From the NCBI RefSeq assembly GCF_030651995.1, contig NZ_JAUSBN010000052.1, positions 61,824-125,823 on the forward strand: a stretch of DNA of 64,000 nucleotides, in the 5' to 3' direction. Both the position numbers and the translations under genes were made by a program. This DNA is from Reyranella sp. Its GTDB lineage: Bacteria; Pseudomonadota; Alphaproteobacteria; Reyranellales; Reyranellaceae. Positions within the stretch are counted from its first letter, which is position 1. Each line of letters starts with the position of its first letter. Under the pieces are notes generated by a model that worked only from the letters and a program-made list of their open reading frames with translations, had not been told where the DNA came from and did not search any database. Below, piece by piece: positions 46,810 to 56,267 of this stretch.

Positions 46810-48393
46810 TCAGGATCGCTCCCTGATATCCGAGAACTTCACCTTGGGGCTCTTCTCGGCGATGTAGCCCAGCTCCCAGGCGTTGCGCGCGAGGAACACC
46901 GGGGAGCCGTCGCGGTCCTCGGACATGCCGCCGCGATTGGCGGACATGAACTCTTCCAGGTCGGCCTTGGTCTCGGCCGAGATCCAGCGCGCGGTCTCGA
47001 AGGGCGCGGGCTCGAGATCGATAAGGACGTTGTACTCGGCCTCGACGCGGGTCTTGAGCACGTCGAGCTGCAGCTCGCCGACGACGCCCACGATATGGTC
47101 GCCGCCGATGACCCGGCGGAACACCTGCGTCACGCCCTCTTCCGCCAGATCCTCCAGTGCGCGCCGCAGCTGCTTGGACTTCATCGGATCTTCCAGCCGC
47201 ACGCGGCGCAGGATTTCCGGCGCGAAGTTGGGGATGCCGACGATCTTCAGCGTCTCGCCCTCGGTCAGCGTGTCGCCGACCCGCAGCACCCCGTGGTTGG
47301 GAATGCCGATGATGTCGCCGGGCCACGCCTCGTCGACGATCTCGCGCTCGCGGGCGAAGAACAGGATCGGCGAGTTGACCGACAGGATCTTGCCCGTGCC
47401 CATCTGCGTGAGCTTCATGCCGCGGCGGAACTTGCCGCTGCACAGGCGCAGGAAGGCGATGCGGTCGCGGTGGTTGGGATCCATGTTGGCCTGGACCTTG
47501 AACACGAAGCCCGAGACCTTGGGCTCGGTCGGCTCGATCGGCCGCGGCTCGGCGGGCTGCGGCCGCGGCGGCGGCGCCCAGGCGGCGATCGCGTCGAGCA
47601 GTTCCTTCACGCCGAAATTGTTGTAGGCCGAGCCGAAGAACACCGGCGACAGGTGGCCGGCGCGATAGCTTTCGAGATCGAAGGCGGGATAGCCCGCGCG
47701 CACCAGCTCGACCTCTTCGGCGAAGTTGGGATCGGCGATCGTGTAGTTCTCGATCACCTCGCCGATGCGGCTCCTGTCGGTGTTGTCGAACACCAGCATG
47801 CGGTTGTTGTTGAGATCGTAGGTGCCCTTGAAGTTCTGGCCCGAGCCGGTCGGCCAGGTCATCGGCGAGACGTCGAGCGCCAGGGTCGAGGCGACCTCGT
47901 CCAGCAGCTCGATCGGGTCCTTGGACTCGCGATCCATCTTGTTGATGAAGGTGATGATCGGCACGTCGCGCAGGCGGCAGATCTCGAACAGCTTGCGGGT
48001 GCGCGCCTCGATGCCCTTGGCGGCGTCGATCACCATCACCGCCGAATCGACGGCGGTCAGCGTGCGGTAGGTGTCCTCGCTGAAGTCTTCATGGCCAGGC
48101 GTGTCGAGCAGGTTGAAGACGGCGCCGCCATACTCGAAATGCATCACCGAGGTGGTGACCGAGATGCCGCGCTGCTGCTCGATCTTCATCCAGTCCGAAC
48201 GCGCCCGCCGCGCCTCGCCGCGCGCCTTTACGGCACCGGCGACATGGATGGCGCCGCCGAACAGCAGCAGCTTCTCCGTCAGCGTCGTCTTGCCGGCGTC
48301 GGGATGCGAGATGATCGCAAACGTGCGCCTGAGCCCGGCGGGATGGCCGGCCAGACGGGCGTCGGAAGCGGGAAGAGCGGCGGAATCGGGCAC
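46810..48393 (-). CDS. prfC: peptide chain release factor 3
   Basis: 'RRTFAIISHPDAGKTTLTEKLLLFGGAIHVAGAVKARG', 'MKIEQQRGISVTTSVMHFEY', 'LDTPGHEDFSEDTYRTLTAVD'; GTG start proposed, ORF open to 48585. Confidence 0.94.
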   Translation of the reverse strand: MPDSAALPASDARLAGHPAGLRRTFAIISHPDAGKTTLTEKLLLFGGAIHVAGAVKARGEARRARSDWMKIEQQRGISVTTSVMHFEYGGAVFNLLDTPGHEDFSEDTYRTLTAVDSAVMVIDAAKGIEARTRKLFEICRLRDVPIITFINKMDRESKDPIELLDEVASTLALDVSPMTWPTGSGQNFKGTYDLNNNRMLVFDNTDRSRIGEVIENYTIADPNFAEEVELVRAGYPAFDLESYRAGHLSPVFFGSAYNNFGVKELLDAIAAWAPPPRPQPAEPRPIEPTEPKVSGFVFKVQANMDPNHRDRIAFLRLCSGKFRRGMKLTQMGTGKILSVNSPILFFAREREIVDEAWPGDIIGIPNHGVLRVGDTLTEGETLKIVGIPNFAPEILRRVRLEDPMKSKQLRRALEDLAEEGVTQVFRRVIGGDHIVGVVGELQLDVLKTRVEAEYNVLIDLEPAPFETARWISAETKADLEEFMSANRGGMSEDRDGSPVFLARNAWELGYIAEKSPKVKFSDIRERS

Positions 48394-48577
48394 TTTTTGG
48401 GGGTCCTTCGGGGGTGGCGTGGGGGTAGCGGACAGGTCCGTTGGCGTCAACTCGGGCGGGGGACGCTTCTCCCCCGCCCTCCGCTTGCCCTGGCGCTTGG
48501 TCGCACTGCCGAGGTTTGTTAGTAGGGCGCCGGCTTTTACCGGCCGCGCGTGGGCCGGAGCGAATGGATTGGGGTCG

Positions 48578-49864
48578 ATGGACAAGAGTAAGGCTGGCAG
48601 GACGCCAATCGCGCTACGCGTGCTGAAAGAGCTGGTGCTGCCGCTGGCCGGCGGCGCGGCCTACGGGACGCTCGTGGCCCAGGCCAAGCAGATGCCGCTC
48701 GACGGGGTGACGGCGGGCGGCGTGGCGTTCTTCTGCATCCTGGCCGCGCAGGGCCTGGTGCTGCGCGCCGCGCGGACCGCCCGGAGCGATCAGCCCGCGC
48801 CGGCGGCGGTCAGCGCCCCGGCGCCGGAGCCGCTCAAGCTGCGTCCGCCTGAGAAAGCGCCCGAGAAGGAACCGGAGCCCGCGCCCGCGCTCATCGCCGC
48901 GCCGACGGTCGAGCCCCTCGTCGAGCCCGTCGTCGAGCCCGTCGTCGAGCCCGTCGCCAAGCCGGTCGAGGAGCCGGCTCCTCCTGTTCCCGTCCCAGCG
49001 CTCGTCCCTGAGCCTGCGGCGAAGCCCGCCCCGAAGCCCGCCAACGACTTCGTCAGCATCCGGGTCGGCATCGAGGAGCTGAAGGAGCAAGGCGCGCTGC
49101 CCGAACCCGAGCCGGAAAAGCCGGAAGACGGCCAGCGCCCGCTCTTCCGCAACCTCGCCCACGCCCCCACCAAGCGGACCCCCGTGGAAGCGCTGGCGCC
49201 GAAGCAGCTGCTCGACCTCAAGATGCCCTACCAGGCCGTGCTGAACGCCGCCGTGAACTTCGAACGCGAGGTCAAGCGCCACGCCGACATGGAAGGCGAC
49301 CGGACCGTCCCGCTCGAAAGCCTGTTCGAGGAACCGCGCTTCAACCTCTCGAAGGACCGCCTGCGCCAGCTCGATACGCTGCGCCGCATCCGCAACAACA
49401 TCCTCCACGGCTTCGAGACTCTCGTCGACCCGACCGAGGCCGCCGCCCTCGTCGCCGCCTTCGACCGCGCCGCGACATGGTTCGACCCCGCCGATGTCAA
49501 GCCGCCGGAGCCTGCGAAGGCCGAGGACGAGACGCCCGCAAAGGACGAAGCGGAGAAATCTGCCGGAGATGAGGTCGAGGAGCGTGCGAACACGGAAACC
49601 GAAGAGCCCGTGAAAGAACAGGCAAAAGCCGTCGTCGAGGACGAGGAGCCTGCGAACGCGGAAGCAGAAGAGCCTGTGAAGGACGACACTGAGAAGCCCG
49701 TGACGGACGAGACCCTGAAACCGGTAGAGCCCGTCAAGGAAGAGACAGAAAAGCCCCAGGAGGGCGAGCCGGAGAAATCGAAAGAAGCGGAAAAGAAGGC
49801 CGATGCTGCCCCAGACTCCAGGGCCACGGAGAAGACTGGAAGTGAAAAATTGCCGAAGGCATAA
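48578..49864 (+). CDS. membrane-anchored protein with Pro/Glu-rich linker, HEPN-like domain and Lys/Glu-rich tail
   Basis: N-terminal hydrophobic segments, VEPVVEPVVEP repeat, then 'LDTLRRIRNNILHGFETLVDPTEAAALVAAFDRAATWF' with RNxxxH motif. Confidence 0.65.
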   Translation: MDKSKAGRTPIALRVLKELVLPLAGGAAYGTLVAQAKQMPLDGVTAGGVAFFCILAAQGLVLRAARTARSDQPAPAAVSAPAPEPLKLRPPEKAPEKEPEPAPALIAAPTVEPLVEPVVEPVVEPVAKPVEEPAPPVPVPALVPEPAAKPAPKPANDFVSIRVGIEELKEQGALPEPEPEKPEDGQRPLFRNLAHAPTKRTPVEALAPKQLLDLKMPYQAVLNAAVNFEREVKRHADMEGDRTVPLESLFEEPRFNLSKDRLRQLDTLRRIRNNILHGFETLVDPTEAAALVAAFDRAATWFDPADVKPPEPAKAEDETPAKDEAEKSAGDEVEERANTETEEPVKEQAKAVVEDEEPANAEAEEPVKDDTEKPVTDETLKPVEPVKEETEKPQEGEPEKSKEAEKKADAAPDSRATEKTGSEKLPKA

Positions 49865-49939
49865 TACTCTGGGTTGAGATGGCTTGAGTGGGCGAGGATA
49901 TACTCGCGCCACGGCTTCTGACCAGTTTGGCACCAGCTG

Positions 49940-50494
49940 ATGTTTCTTCCTCCGGCAAATAACAGAATCACAAAGTACGAGCGAGTTCTTCTATCTTCCA
50001 TTGTCGTTCTTTCGACATTGGTAACAGCCGTAGTGATTGTCGCCGATCAACTCCAAGTAGGCCTGCTCGCTGACTTCATGCGGGCGCGAAGCGGCTCGAG
50101 AGCCGCGTGCAACGCAACACTCGGAGCTCGCTTTCTGTTCTGGACGGCTTTCGTCTACGAATTTGCCAGTATCGTCATGGCCCTTCATCTAAAATCCCGA
50201 CCGCTAGATGTCGTGGCCTATCAAGCAAGAATGAAGTCAGGAAAAGGTGACCAGCAAGAACAGAAGCTTGGATTGATCCCATTGGTCATCTTTGCCGCAA
50301 TTACATACTGGGGATCATTTCATCTCGCATACGGCGATTCCAATATCTGTAATGCTCAATATCCGGTGCCAGTGGTCGCCGGCTATGCGCGGGTGTTTGG
50401 GGTCAATGTTGCTCGTGGGCTGTTGACGTTTTTCTTTTTTCATCTCTATTTCATGTCTCTCGATACGACCCCGGATCGGAAGTCCACGGAGTGA
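49940..50494 (+). CDS. hypothetical multi-TM membrane protein, low GC
   Basis: 184-aa ORF with several hydrophobic segments; lower GC than flanks. Confidence 0.55.
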   Translation: MFLPPANNRITKYERVLLSSIVVLSTLVTAVVIVADQLQVGLLADFMRARSGSRAACNATLGARFLFWTAFVYEFASIVMALHLKSRPLDVVAYQARMKSGKGDQQEQKLGLIPLVIFAAITYWGSFHLAYGDSNICNAQYPVPVVAGYARVFGVNVARGLLTFFFFHLYFMSLDTTPDRKSTE

Positions 50495-50823
50495 CCCTCT
50501 TTGCTCCGGCATCTCCCTGGCGGCCAACGCCTCCGCACCTCAGGTGCTTGCAGGCAGGACTTCCGGCGCTAGACTGCCCCCTCGAAAGCCTCTTCGAGGA
50601 GCCGCGTTTCAACCTGCCGAAGGACAGGCTCCAGCAGCTCGACACACTGCGCCGCATCCGCAACAACATCCTCCACGGCTTCGAAACCCTGGTCGACCCT
50701 GTCGAAGTCGCCGCCTTCGACCGCGCCGCGCCATGGTTCGATCCGGCCAACATCGAGGCGGAGAAGCTCGTGAAAGATGAGGTGAGCACGTGCGATCAGG
50801 AAGGATCAAACGATGGACTCTAA
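50491..50823 (+). pseudogene. partial duplicate of the 48578-49864 HEPN-like region, open as a 110-aa ORF
   Basis: 'LESLFEEPRFNLPKDRLQQLDTLRRIRNNILHGFETLVDPVEVAAFDRAAPWFDPA' vs parent; 4-aa in-frame deletion; GTGA overlap with upstream stop. Confidence 0.75.
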
Positions 50824-51226
50824 ATATGTGCTCCCTGAAAGTACTGTCCTTGAACTGAATGGAGGCCAGATTGCATTGGGAGCTGCCGCTCGAGCTTGGG
50901 ATGAATACTATCATAACTTGATCGTCGTCGAGTTACCCGGTCGTACGCCGCTGTACGGTGAATGGGAGCCAAAATATGCGGCTAACAAGATTGATTTCGA
51001 TATCGAGATCTTGAGCTTCGGTTATCGCGACGGGGACAGCGTTGGTTCGACAAACATCTCGAACAGATTGGTATTCTCTCCGAATGAACGGACTCTTGTT
51101 GAAAGCCTGATCCTTTCTCTATTTGCCGATGCCGCTGCAACGGCAACGCTGAATCCATTTGCACTCAAGGTAGCGCGCTACACAGGCGTCGTACGGTTCG
51201 TGTCGAGATGGATTAGAGAACAATAG
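50813..51226 (+). CDS. hypothetical protein, low GC
   Basis: 137-aa ORF 'MDSKYVLPESTVLELNGGQIALGAAARAWDEYYHNLIVVELPG'; overlaps previous ORF by 11 nt. Confidence 0.55.
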   Translation: MDSKYVLPESTVLELNGGQIALGAAARAWDEYYHNLIVVELPGRTPLYGEWEPKYAANKIDFDIEILSFGYRDGDSVGSTNISNRLVFSPNERTLVESLILSLFADAAATATLNPFALKVARYTGVVRFVSRWIREQ

Positions 51227-51250
51227 CCCACTTAAGGTAAACTCCCGCCC

Positions 51251-52687
51251 ATGAACCCCGACCAGCTCAAGACCTTCATCGGCAGCTTCTGGGACGACCA
51301 GATCCTGCCGTCGCTCACCGAGTACATCCGCATCCCCAACAAGTCGCCGTCCTTCGACCCGAAGTGGGAGGAGAACGGCTTCATGGAGCAGGCGGTCACG
51401 CTGATGACCGACTGGGCGCGGCCGCACGTTGCCGCCTTCGCGGGCGCGACGATGGAGGTGGTGCGGCTGCCGGGCCGGACGCCGCTGATCTTCATCGAGG
51501 TGCCTGGTACCGATGGGGGCGACGACAACGACGACACCGTCCTGCTCTACGGCCATCTCGACAAGCAGCCCGAGATGAAGGGCTGGGCCGAGGGCATGGG
51601 GCCGTGGATCCCGGTGCGCAAGGACGACAAGCTCTATGGCCGCGGCGGCGCCGACGACGGCTATGCGATCTATGCCTGTTTCGCCGCGCTCTTGGCTCTC
51701 GAGGAGCAGGGCATCCCGCGCGCCCGCTGCGTCATCATGATCGAGGGTTGCGAGGAATCCGGCAGCTACGACCTGCCCTTCTATGTCGACCACCTGCTCG
51801 ACCGGATCGGCGATCCGTCGCTGGTCGTGTGCCTCGATTCCGGCTGCGGCGACTGGGACCGGATGTGGCTCACCACGTCATTACGGGGCATCGCGGCCGG
51901 CACGCTCAAGGTGCGCGTGCTGAACGAGGGCGTGCATTCGGGCGACGCGTCGGGGATCGTGCCCTCCTCCTTCCGCATCACGCGCGCGCTGCTGACGCGC
52001 CTGGAGGACGAGGCGACCGGCGAGATGAAGCTGCCGGAACTGTTCGTGCAGATCCCGCCGCAGCGCATCGCGCAGGCCTCAGAAGCCGCGCGCGTGCTGG
52101 GCGAGGAGGTCTATCGCAAGTTTCCCTTCGCCGGCACGACCAAGCCGATGGTCGAGGATCTCGGCCAGATGGTGCTGAACCGCACCTGGCGGCCGCAGCT
52201 CGCGACGGTGGGCATGGCGGGCTATCCCGAGCCGGTCGATGCCGGCAACGTGCTGCTGCCCTACACCGAGGCCAAGATCAGCGTGCGCACGCCGCCGACG
52301 CTCGACGCCAGGGAGGCCGTGAAGGCCATGAAGAAGGCGCTGGAGTCCGATCCGCCCTATGGCGCCACCGTCGAGTTCGACGCCGGCGAAGGCGGCCAGA
52401 GCGGCTGGCACGCGCCGCCGCTGGCGCCGTGGCTGGAGACGGCGGTGAACGAGGCCTCGCAGGAAGCGTTCGGCGAGCCGGTCGCCTACATGGGCGAAGG
52501 CGGCACGATCCCGTTCATGGGCATGCTGGGCGACAAGTTCCCCGGGACGCAGTTCGTGATCACCGGCGTGCTGGGCCCGCACTCGAATGCGCACGGGCCG
52601 AACGAGTTCCTGCACATCCCGACGGGCAAGAAGGTGACGGTCGCGACCGCGCTGATGATCGCGGCGCATTATGAGCGGAAGAAGTAG
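51251..52687 (+). CDS. M20 family metallopeptidase
   Basis: 'DTVLLYGHLDKQPEMKGWAEGMGPWIPVRKDDKLYGRGGADDGYAIYA', 'IEGCEESGS'. Confidence 0.94.
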   Translation: MNPDQLKTFIGSFWDDQILPSLTEYIRIPNKSPSFDPKWEENGFMEQAVTLMTDWARPHVAAFAGATMEVVRLPGRTPLIFIEVPGTDGGDDNDDTVLLYGHLDKQPEMKGWAEGMGPWIPVRKDDKLYGRGGADDGYAIYACFAALLALEEQGIPRARCVIMIEGCEESGSYDLPFYVDHLLDRIGDPSLVVCLDSGCGDWDRMWLTTSLRGIAAGTLKVRVLNEGVHSGDASGIVPSSFRITRALLTRLEDEATGEMKLPELFVQIPPQRIAQASEAARVLGEEVYRKFPFAGTTKPMVEDLGQMVLNRTWRPQLATVGMAGYPEPVDAGNVLLPYTEAKISVRTPPTLDAREAVKAMKKALESDPPYGATVEFDAGEGGQSGWHAPPLAPWLETAVNEASQEAFGEPVAYMGEGGTIPFMGMLGDKFPGTQFVITGVLGPHSNAHGPNEFLHIPTGKKVTVATALMIAAHYERKK

Positions 52688-52696
52688 CCTTTCTTC

Positions 52697-52796
52697 CTCC
52701 TCTCCCCCGCTCGGGGGAGAGGCTGGGTGAGGGGGCGACGCACCCCGTGTAACCCCCTCACCTAACCTCTCCCCCTATCGGGGGAGAGGAACATGA
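52697..52796. repeat. palindromic intergenic repeat, CTCTCCCCC family, copy 4
   Basis: CCTCTCCCCCgctCGGGGGAGAGGCTGGGTGAGGGGG ... CCCCCTCACCTAACCTCTCCCCCTATCGGGGGAGAGGAACATGAGAAG. Confidence 0.9.
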
Positions 52797-52890
52797 GAAG
52801 GGCGAAGGCCGCGTAAACGAAACAAACGAAATAAACGAAAAAACTGGATCCGAAGAGGCCCTCCCCCGTGCCGGGAGCGATTCCACGGCG

Positions 52891-54699
52891 CTAGCCGCCC
52901 AATTCCTCGCGCAGCATTTCGAGTTCGAGCCATTCGCTTTCGGCTGCATCGATCTCCGACTGCGCCGCGCCGATGCGGGCGGTCTTGGACTGGAAGGACT
53001 TGGGATCGCGGCGGTAGAGGTCGGGGTCGGCCAGCGCCTTTTGCAGGGTGGCGATCTCGGCCTGCAGGGTCTCGATCTTCTTCGGCAGTTCGACCAGGGC
53101 GCGTTCGCGCTTGTAGCCGAGGCGGGCCTTGCCCTGCGCTGCAGCCTTTGGCGCGGCCGGCTTGTCCTTTGCGCGTGACGGCGTGACGCCGGTTGGCTCC
53201 ACGCGCGGCCCACGCTGGGCCACGTAGTCGCTGTAGCCGCCGGCATACTCGGTCGCCGTGCCGTCGCCTTCGAGCACGATGGTCGAGGTCACGAGCCGGT
53301 CGAGGAAGTCACGGTCGTGGCTCACCAGCAGGACGGTGCCGTCGTAATCGTCGAGCGCCTCCTGCAGCAGGTCGAGCGTGTCGGCGTCGAGATCGTTGGT
53401 CGGCTCGTCGAGCACGATCATGTTCGAGGGCGCGGCCAGCGCCTTCGCGAGCAGCAGGCGGTTGCGCTCGCCGCCCGACAGGGTGCGCACCGGCTGGCGC
53501 GCCTGCTCGTCGCGGAACAGATATTCGCGCAGATACGTCATCACATGCGTGAGATGGCCGCGCACCAGCACATGGTCGTTGCGGTCGGCCAACGTCTCCC
53601 ACGGCGTCTTGTCGGGGTCGAGACCGATGCGGCGCTGGTCGATCACCACCGGCATCAGGTTGGAGCCCAGCTTCACCGTGCCGCTGTCGGGCTCGAGCTC
53701 GCCCATCAGCATCTTGAGCAGCGTCGTCTTGCCGGCGCCGTTGGGCCCGATCAGGCCGATGCGGTTCTTGCGGAAGATACGCGTCGAGAAATCCTCGACG
53801 ATGACCTTGTCGCCCCAGCGCTTGGTGATGTTGCGCGCCGTCACGACCAGCGCGCCCGAGGCCTCGGCGCTGCCGGCCTCGATCGAGGCGCGGCCGACGG
53901 GGCCGATCTGCTGGCTGCGCTGCTGCCGGAGCGCCGCGAGCGCGCGCAGGCGGCCCTCGTTGCGCGTGCGGCGGGCGCGGATCGACTTGCCGGCCCACTC
54001 GGTCTCGCGCTCGATCAGCCGGTCGAGCTTGTGCCGCTCCGTCGCCTCGCGCTCGATGATGTCGTTCGACCAGGCCTCGAACTCGCCATAGCCCTTGTCG
54101 AGGCGGCGCACGATGCCGCGGTCGAGCCAAAGCACGGCCCGCGTCAGGTTGGTGAGGAAGCGCCGGTCATGGCTCACCAGCACATAGGCGCCGCGCCACT
54201 TCGAGAGCTTCTCCTCCAGCCACTCGATGGTCGGCAGGTCGAGATGGTTGGTCGGCTCGTCGAGCAGCATCACGTCGGGCTCGCCAATCAGCACGCGCGC
54301 CAGCGCCGCGCGCCGCGCCTCGCCGCCCGACAGGGTGGTCGGATCGCGCCCGCTGTCGAGCTTCATGTCCTCGAGGATGGCGGCGACGCGATAATCGTCC
54401 GGCCCCAGCGAATCGGAAAGCGCCGAGGACACATAGTCGGCCACCGTGGTGTGACCGGCGAAATCCGGCTCCTGCGGCAGGGTGGCGACGGTGGCCCCGG
54501 GCTGGGCGAAGCGCTCGCCCGAATCGGCGATCGGCGCGCCCGCGAGGATGCGCAGCAGGGTCGACTTGCCGGCGCCGTTGCGGCCGACCAGCGACAGGCG
54601 CTCGCCCGGACCGATTCCCAGATCGACGCCGGCCAGGATGGACTGGTCGCCGAGATGGAAGCGGATGTCGCTGAGCGCAAGGAGAGGAGGATCGGCCAT
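52891..54699 (-). CDS. uup: ABC-F family ATPase, Uup-like
   Basis: Two ABC cassettes ('LVGRNGAGKSTLLRIL', 'LIGPNGAGKTTLLKML', 'LSGGERNRLLLAKAL') and C-terminal coiled-coil. Confidence 0.92.
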   Translation of the reverse strand: MADPPLLALSDIRFHLGDQSILAGVDLGIGPGERLSLVGRNGAGKSTLLRILAGAPIADSGERFAQPGATVATLPQEPDFAGHTTVADYVSSALSDSLGPDDYRVAAILEDMKLDSGRDPTTLSGGEARRAALARVLIGEPDVMLLDEPTNHLDLPTIEWLEEKLSKWRGAYVLVSHDRRFLTNLTRAVLWLDRGIVRRLDKGYGEFEAWSNDIIEREATERHKLDRLIERETEWAGKSIRARRTRNEGRLRALAALRQQRSQQIGPVGRASIEAGSAEASGALVVTARNITKRWGDKVIVEDFSTRIFRKNRIGLIGPNGAGKTTLLKMLMGELEPDSGTVKLGSNLMPVVIDQRRIGLDPDKTPWETLADRNDHVLVRGHLTHVMTYLREYLFRDEQARQPVRTLSGGERNRLLLAKALAAPSNMIVLDEPTNDLDADTLDLLQEALDDYDGTVLLVSHDRDFLDRLVTSTIVLEGDGTATEYAGGYSDYVAQRGPRVEPTGVTPSRAKDKPAAPKAAAQGKARLGYKRERALVELPKKIETLQAEIATLQKALADPDLYRRDPKSFQSKTARIGAAQSEIDAAESEWLELEMLREELGG

Positions 54700-54778
54700 G
54701 GGAGCGCGCTGTATTGGCCGAACCTGTCCACATCGGCAAGCGCGAAGCCCAAGTTTGACGGGCCGGGTCGCGCCCTGC

Positions 54779-55126
54779 ATGAAGGCGCGCATGGTCATGG
54801 GCCTCACCACCGGACTCTGGGTCAGCGCGCAGATACGTCTCTGCGACCGCGCGTTCATTCCCGCAGCCGTCGTGCGGCGCGGCGATCCCGATGTCGGCAC
54901 GGTGCTGCTGAAGATCAACCGCTTCGAGGCCGGCGTGACCGTGTTCACCCAGACCAGCACGCTCGAGGATGAACCGGCCTGGAGCCGCGGCACCGGCCCT
55001 GCGCCCGTCACCGAGCCCGAAGCCGACGCCTACATCGCCCGCCAGGTCGCCCGCGACCCCGACCTCTGGGTCCTCGAAATCGAGGACCGCAAGGGCGAGT
55101 ACAAGATGATCGGGAAGGTCGTTTAG
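54779..55126 (+). CDS. DUF1491 family protein
   Basis: 'GLTTGLWVSAQIRLCDRAFIPAAVVRRGDPDVGTVLLKINRFEAGVTVFTQT'; start among clustered ATGs uncertain. Confidence 0.82.
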   Translation: MKARMVMGLTTGLWVSAQIRLCDRAFIPAAVVRRGDPDVGTVLLKINRFEAGVTVFTQTSTLEDEPAWSRGTGPAPVTEPEADAYIARQVARDPDLWVLEIEDRKGEYKMIGKVV

Positions 55127-55142
55127 GCGCGAGGTCTTCGAG

Positions 55143-55240
55143 TAACCCCCTCACCCTGCCTCTCCCCCTGTCGGGGGAGAGGAGTTTCAAAATCATGTTC
55201 CTCGCCCCCGTTAGGGGGAGAGGTTAGGTGAGGGGGCTGC
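55143..55240. repeat. palindromic intergenic repeat, CTCTCCCCC family, copy 5 (opposite arm order)
   Basis: TAACCCCCTCACCCTGCCTCTCCCCCTGTCGGGGGAGAGG ... CTCGCCCCCGTTAGGGGGAGAGGTTAGGTGAGGGGG. Confidence 0.9.
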
Positions 55241-55264
55241 GCACGGGACGGCGAACGACGCCCG

Positions 55265-56146
55265 TCACTGCGGCCCGAGCACCGTCGTCGGGTCGATCGT
55301 CCTGCCGGAGCGGCGGACCTCGAAATGGAGCTGCGGCTCGGCGGTGCCGCCGGAATTGCCGACCCGGGCGATCGTCTGGCCCTTCTTGACCACGTCGCCC
55401 TTCTTCACCGCCAGCGACTCGTTGTTGCCGTAGGCCGTGATGTAGCCGCCCGGATGCTCGATCAGCAGCAGGTTGCCCATCCGGGCGACCTCGTTGCCGG
55501 CATAGACGACCCTGCCGCCCTCGGCGGCCTTCACGGGCGTGCCCTTGGCGGCGGCGATGTCGATGCCGTCGTTCTTCTGGCCGCCCGACGTGCCGTAGCC
55601 CGAGACGACCTTGCCGTTGACCGGCCAGATCATCCTCGCCGCGGGCGGCGTGGCCGGCACGGTGACCGACGTCTTGCTGAGCGGCGTGGGTTCGCCCGCG
55701 GGCGCGGCGGAGCGCGGCGCCTCGCCCTGCGCGCCGGGCGGCGGCGCCAGCCCTTCGCGCTTCACCGAGGACGGCGCGTTGGGATTGGCGGCGGCGGTCT
55801 GCTGGCTGGACGGCTCGCCGTAGCTGTCCGGGACGAAGCGGGCCCCCGGCATGGCGAGCGTCTGGCCGGGCTTGATCGTGTACGGCGCCTTGAGGTTGTT
55901 GCGGTCGATGATGGTCTGCGACGGCACGCCGTAGCGGCGCGACAGGCCGTCGACCGTGTCCTTGTCCTTGACGACGTAGACCGGAACGGCGTTGGGACCG
56001 GCGGCGGACCCGGGATATTCCATGGTGCCTTCGCGGGCACCCATGACGGTGTTGCAGGCGCCGAGCGCGACCGATAGCACCGCCATTGTTCCCAGCGTGT
56101 GCATGCGGCCGGCCCATCGCGAGGGGAAGCGAGGGGCGTTTTTCAT
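55265..56146 (-). CDS. LysM/M23 peptidoglycan DD-metalloendopeptidase family protein (NlpD-like)
   Basis: LysM 'VYVVKDKDTVDGLSRRYGVPSQTIIDRNNLKAPYTIKPGQTL' and M23 'KNDGIDIAAAKGTPVKAAEGGRVVYAG...LHFEVRRSGRTIDP'. Confidence 0.93.
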   Translation of the reverse strand: MKNAPRFPSRWAGRMHTLGTMAVLSVALGACNTVMGAREGTMEYPGSAAGPNAVPVYVVKDKDTVDGLSRRYGVPSQTIIDRNNLKAPYTIKPGQTLAMPGARFVPDSYGEPSSQQTAAANPNAPSSVKREGLAPPPGAQGEAPRSAAPAGEPTPLSKTSVTVPATPPAARMIWPVNGKVVSGYGTSGGQKNDGIDIAAAKGTPVKAAEGGRVVYAGNEVARMGNLLLIEHPGGYITAYGNNESLAVKKGDVVKKGQTIARVGNSGGTAEPQLHFEVRRSGRTIDPTTVLGPQ

Positions 56147-56267
56147 GCTCTCATACTACTGCATTGAGATTCTGGCGGGAATAGGAGCCTCCGAGGGTCG
56201 TTCTTTCTTCGGCGCTCTCGGACATTGCCCTGGGCAATGTCCTGTCGCTCCTCGGGCTGAGCTTCGC

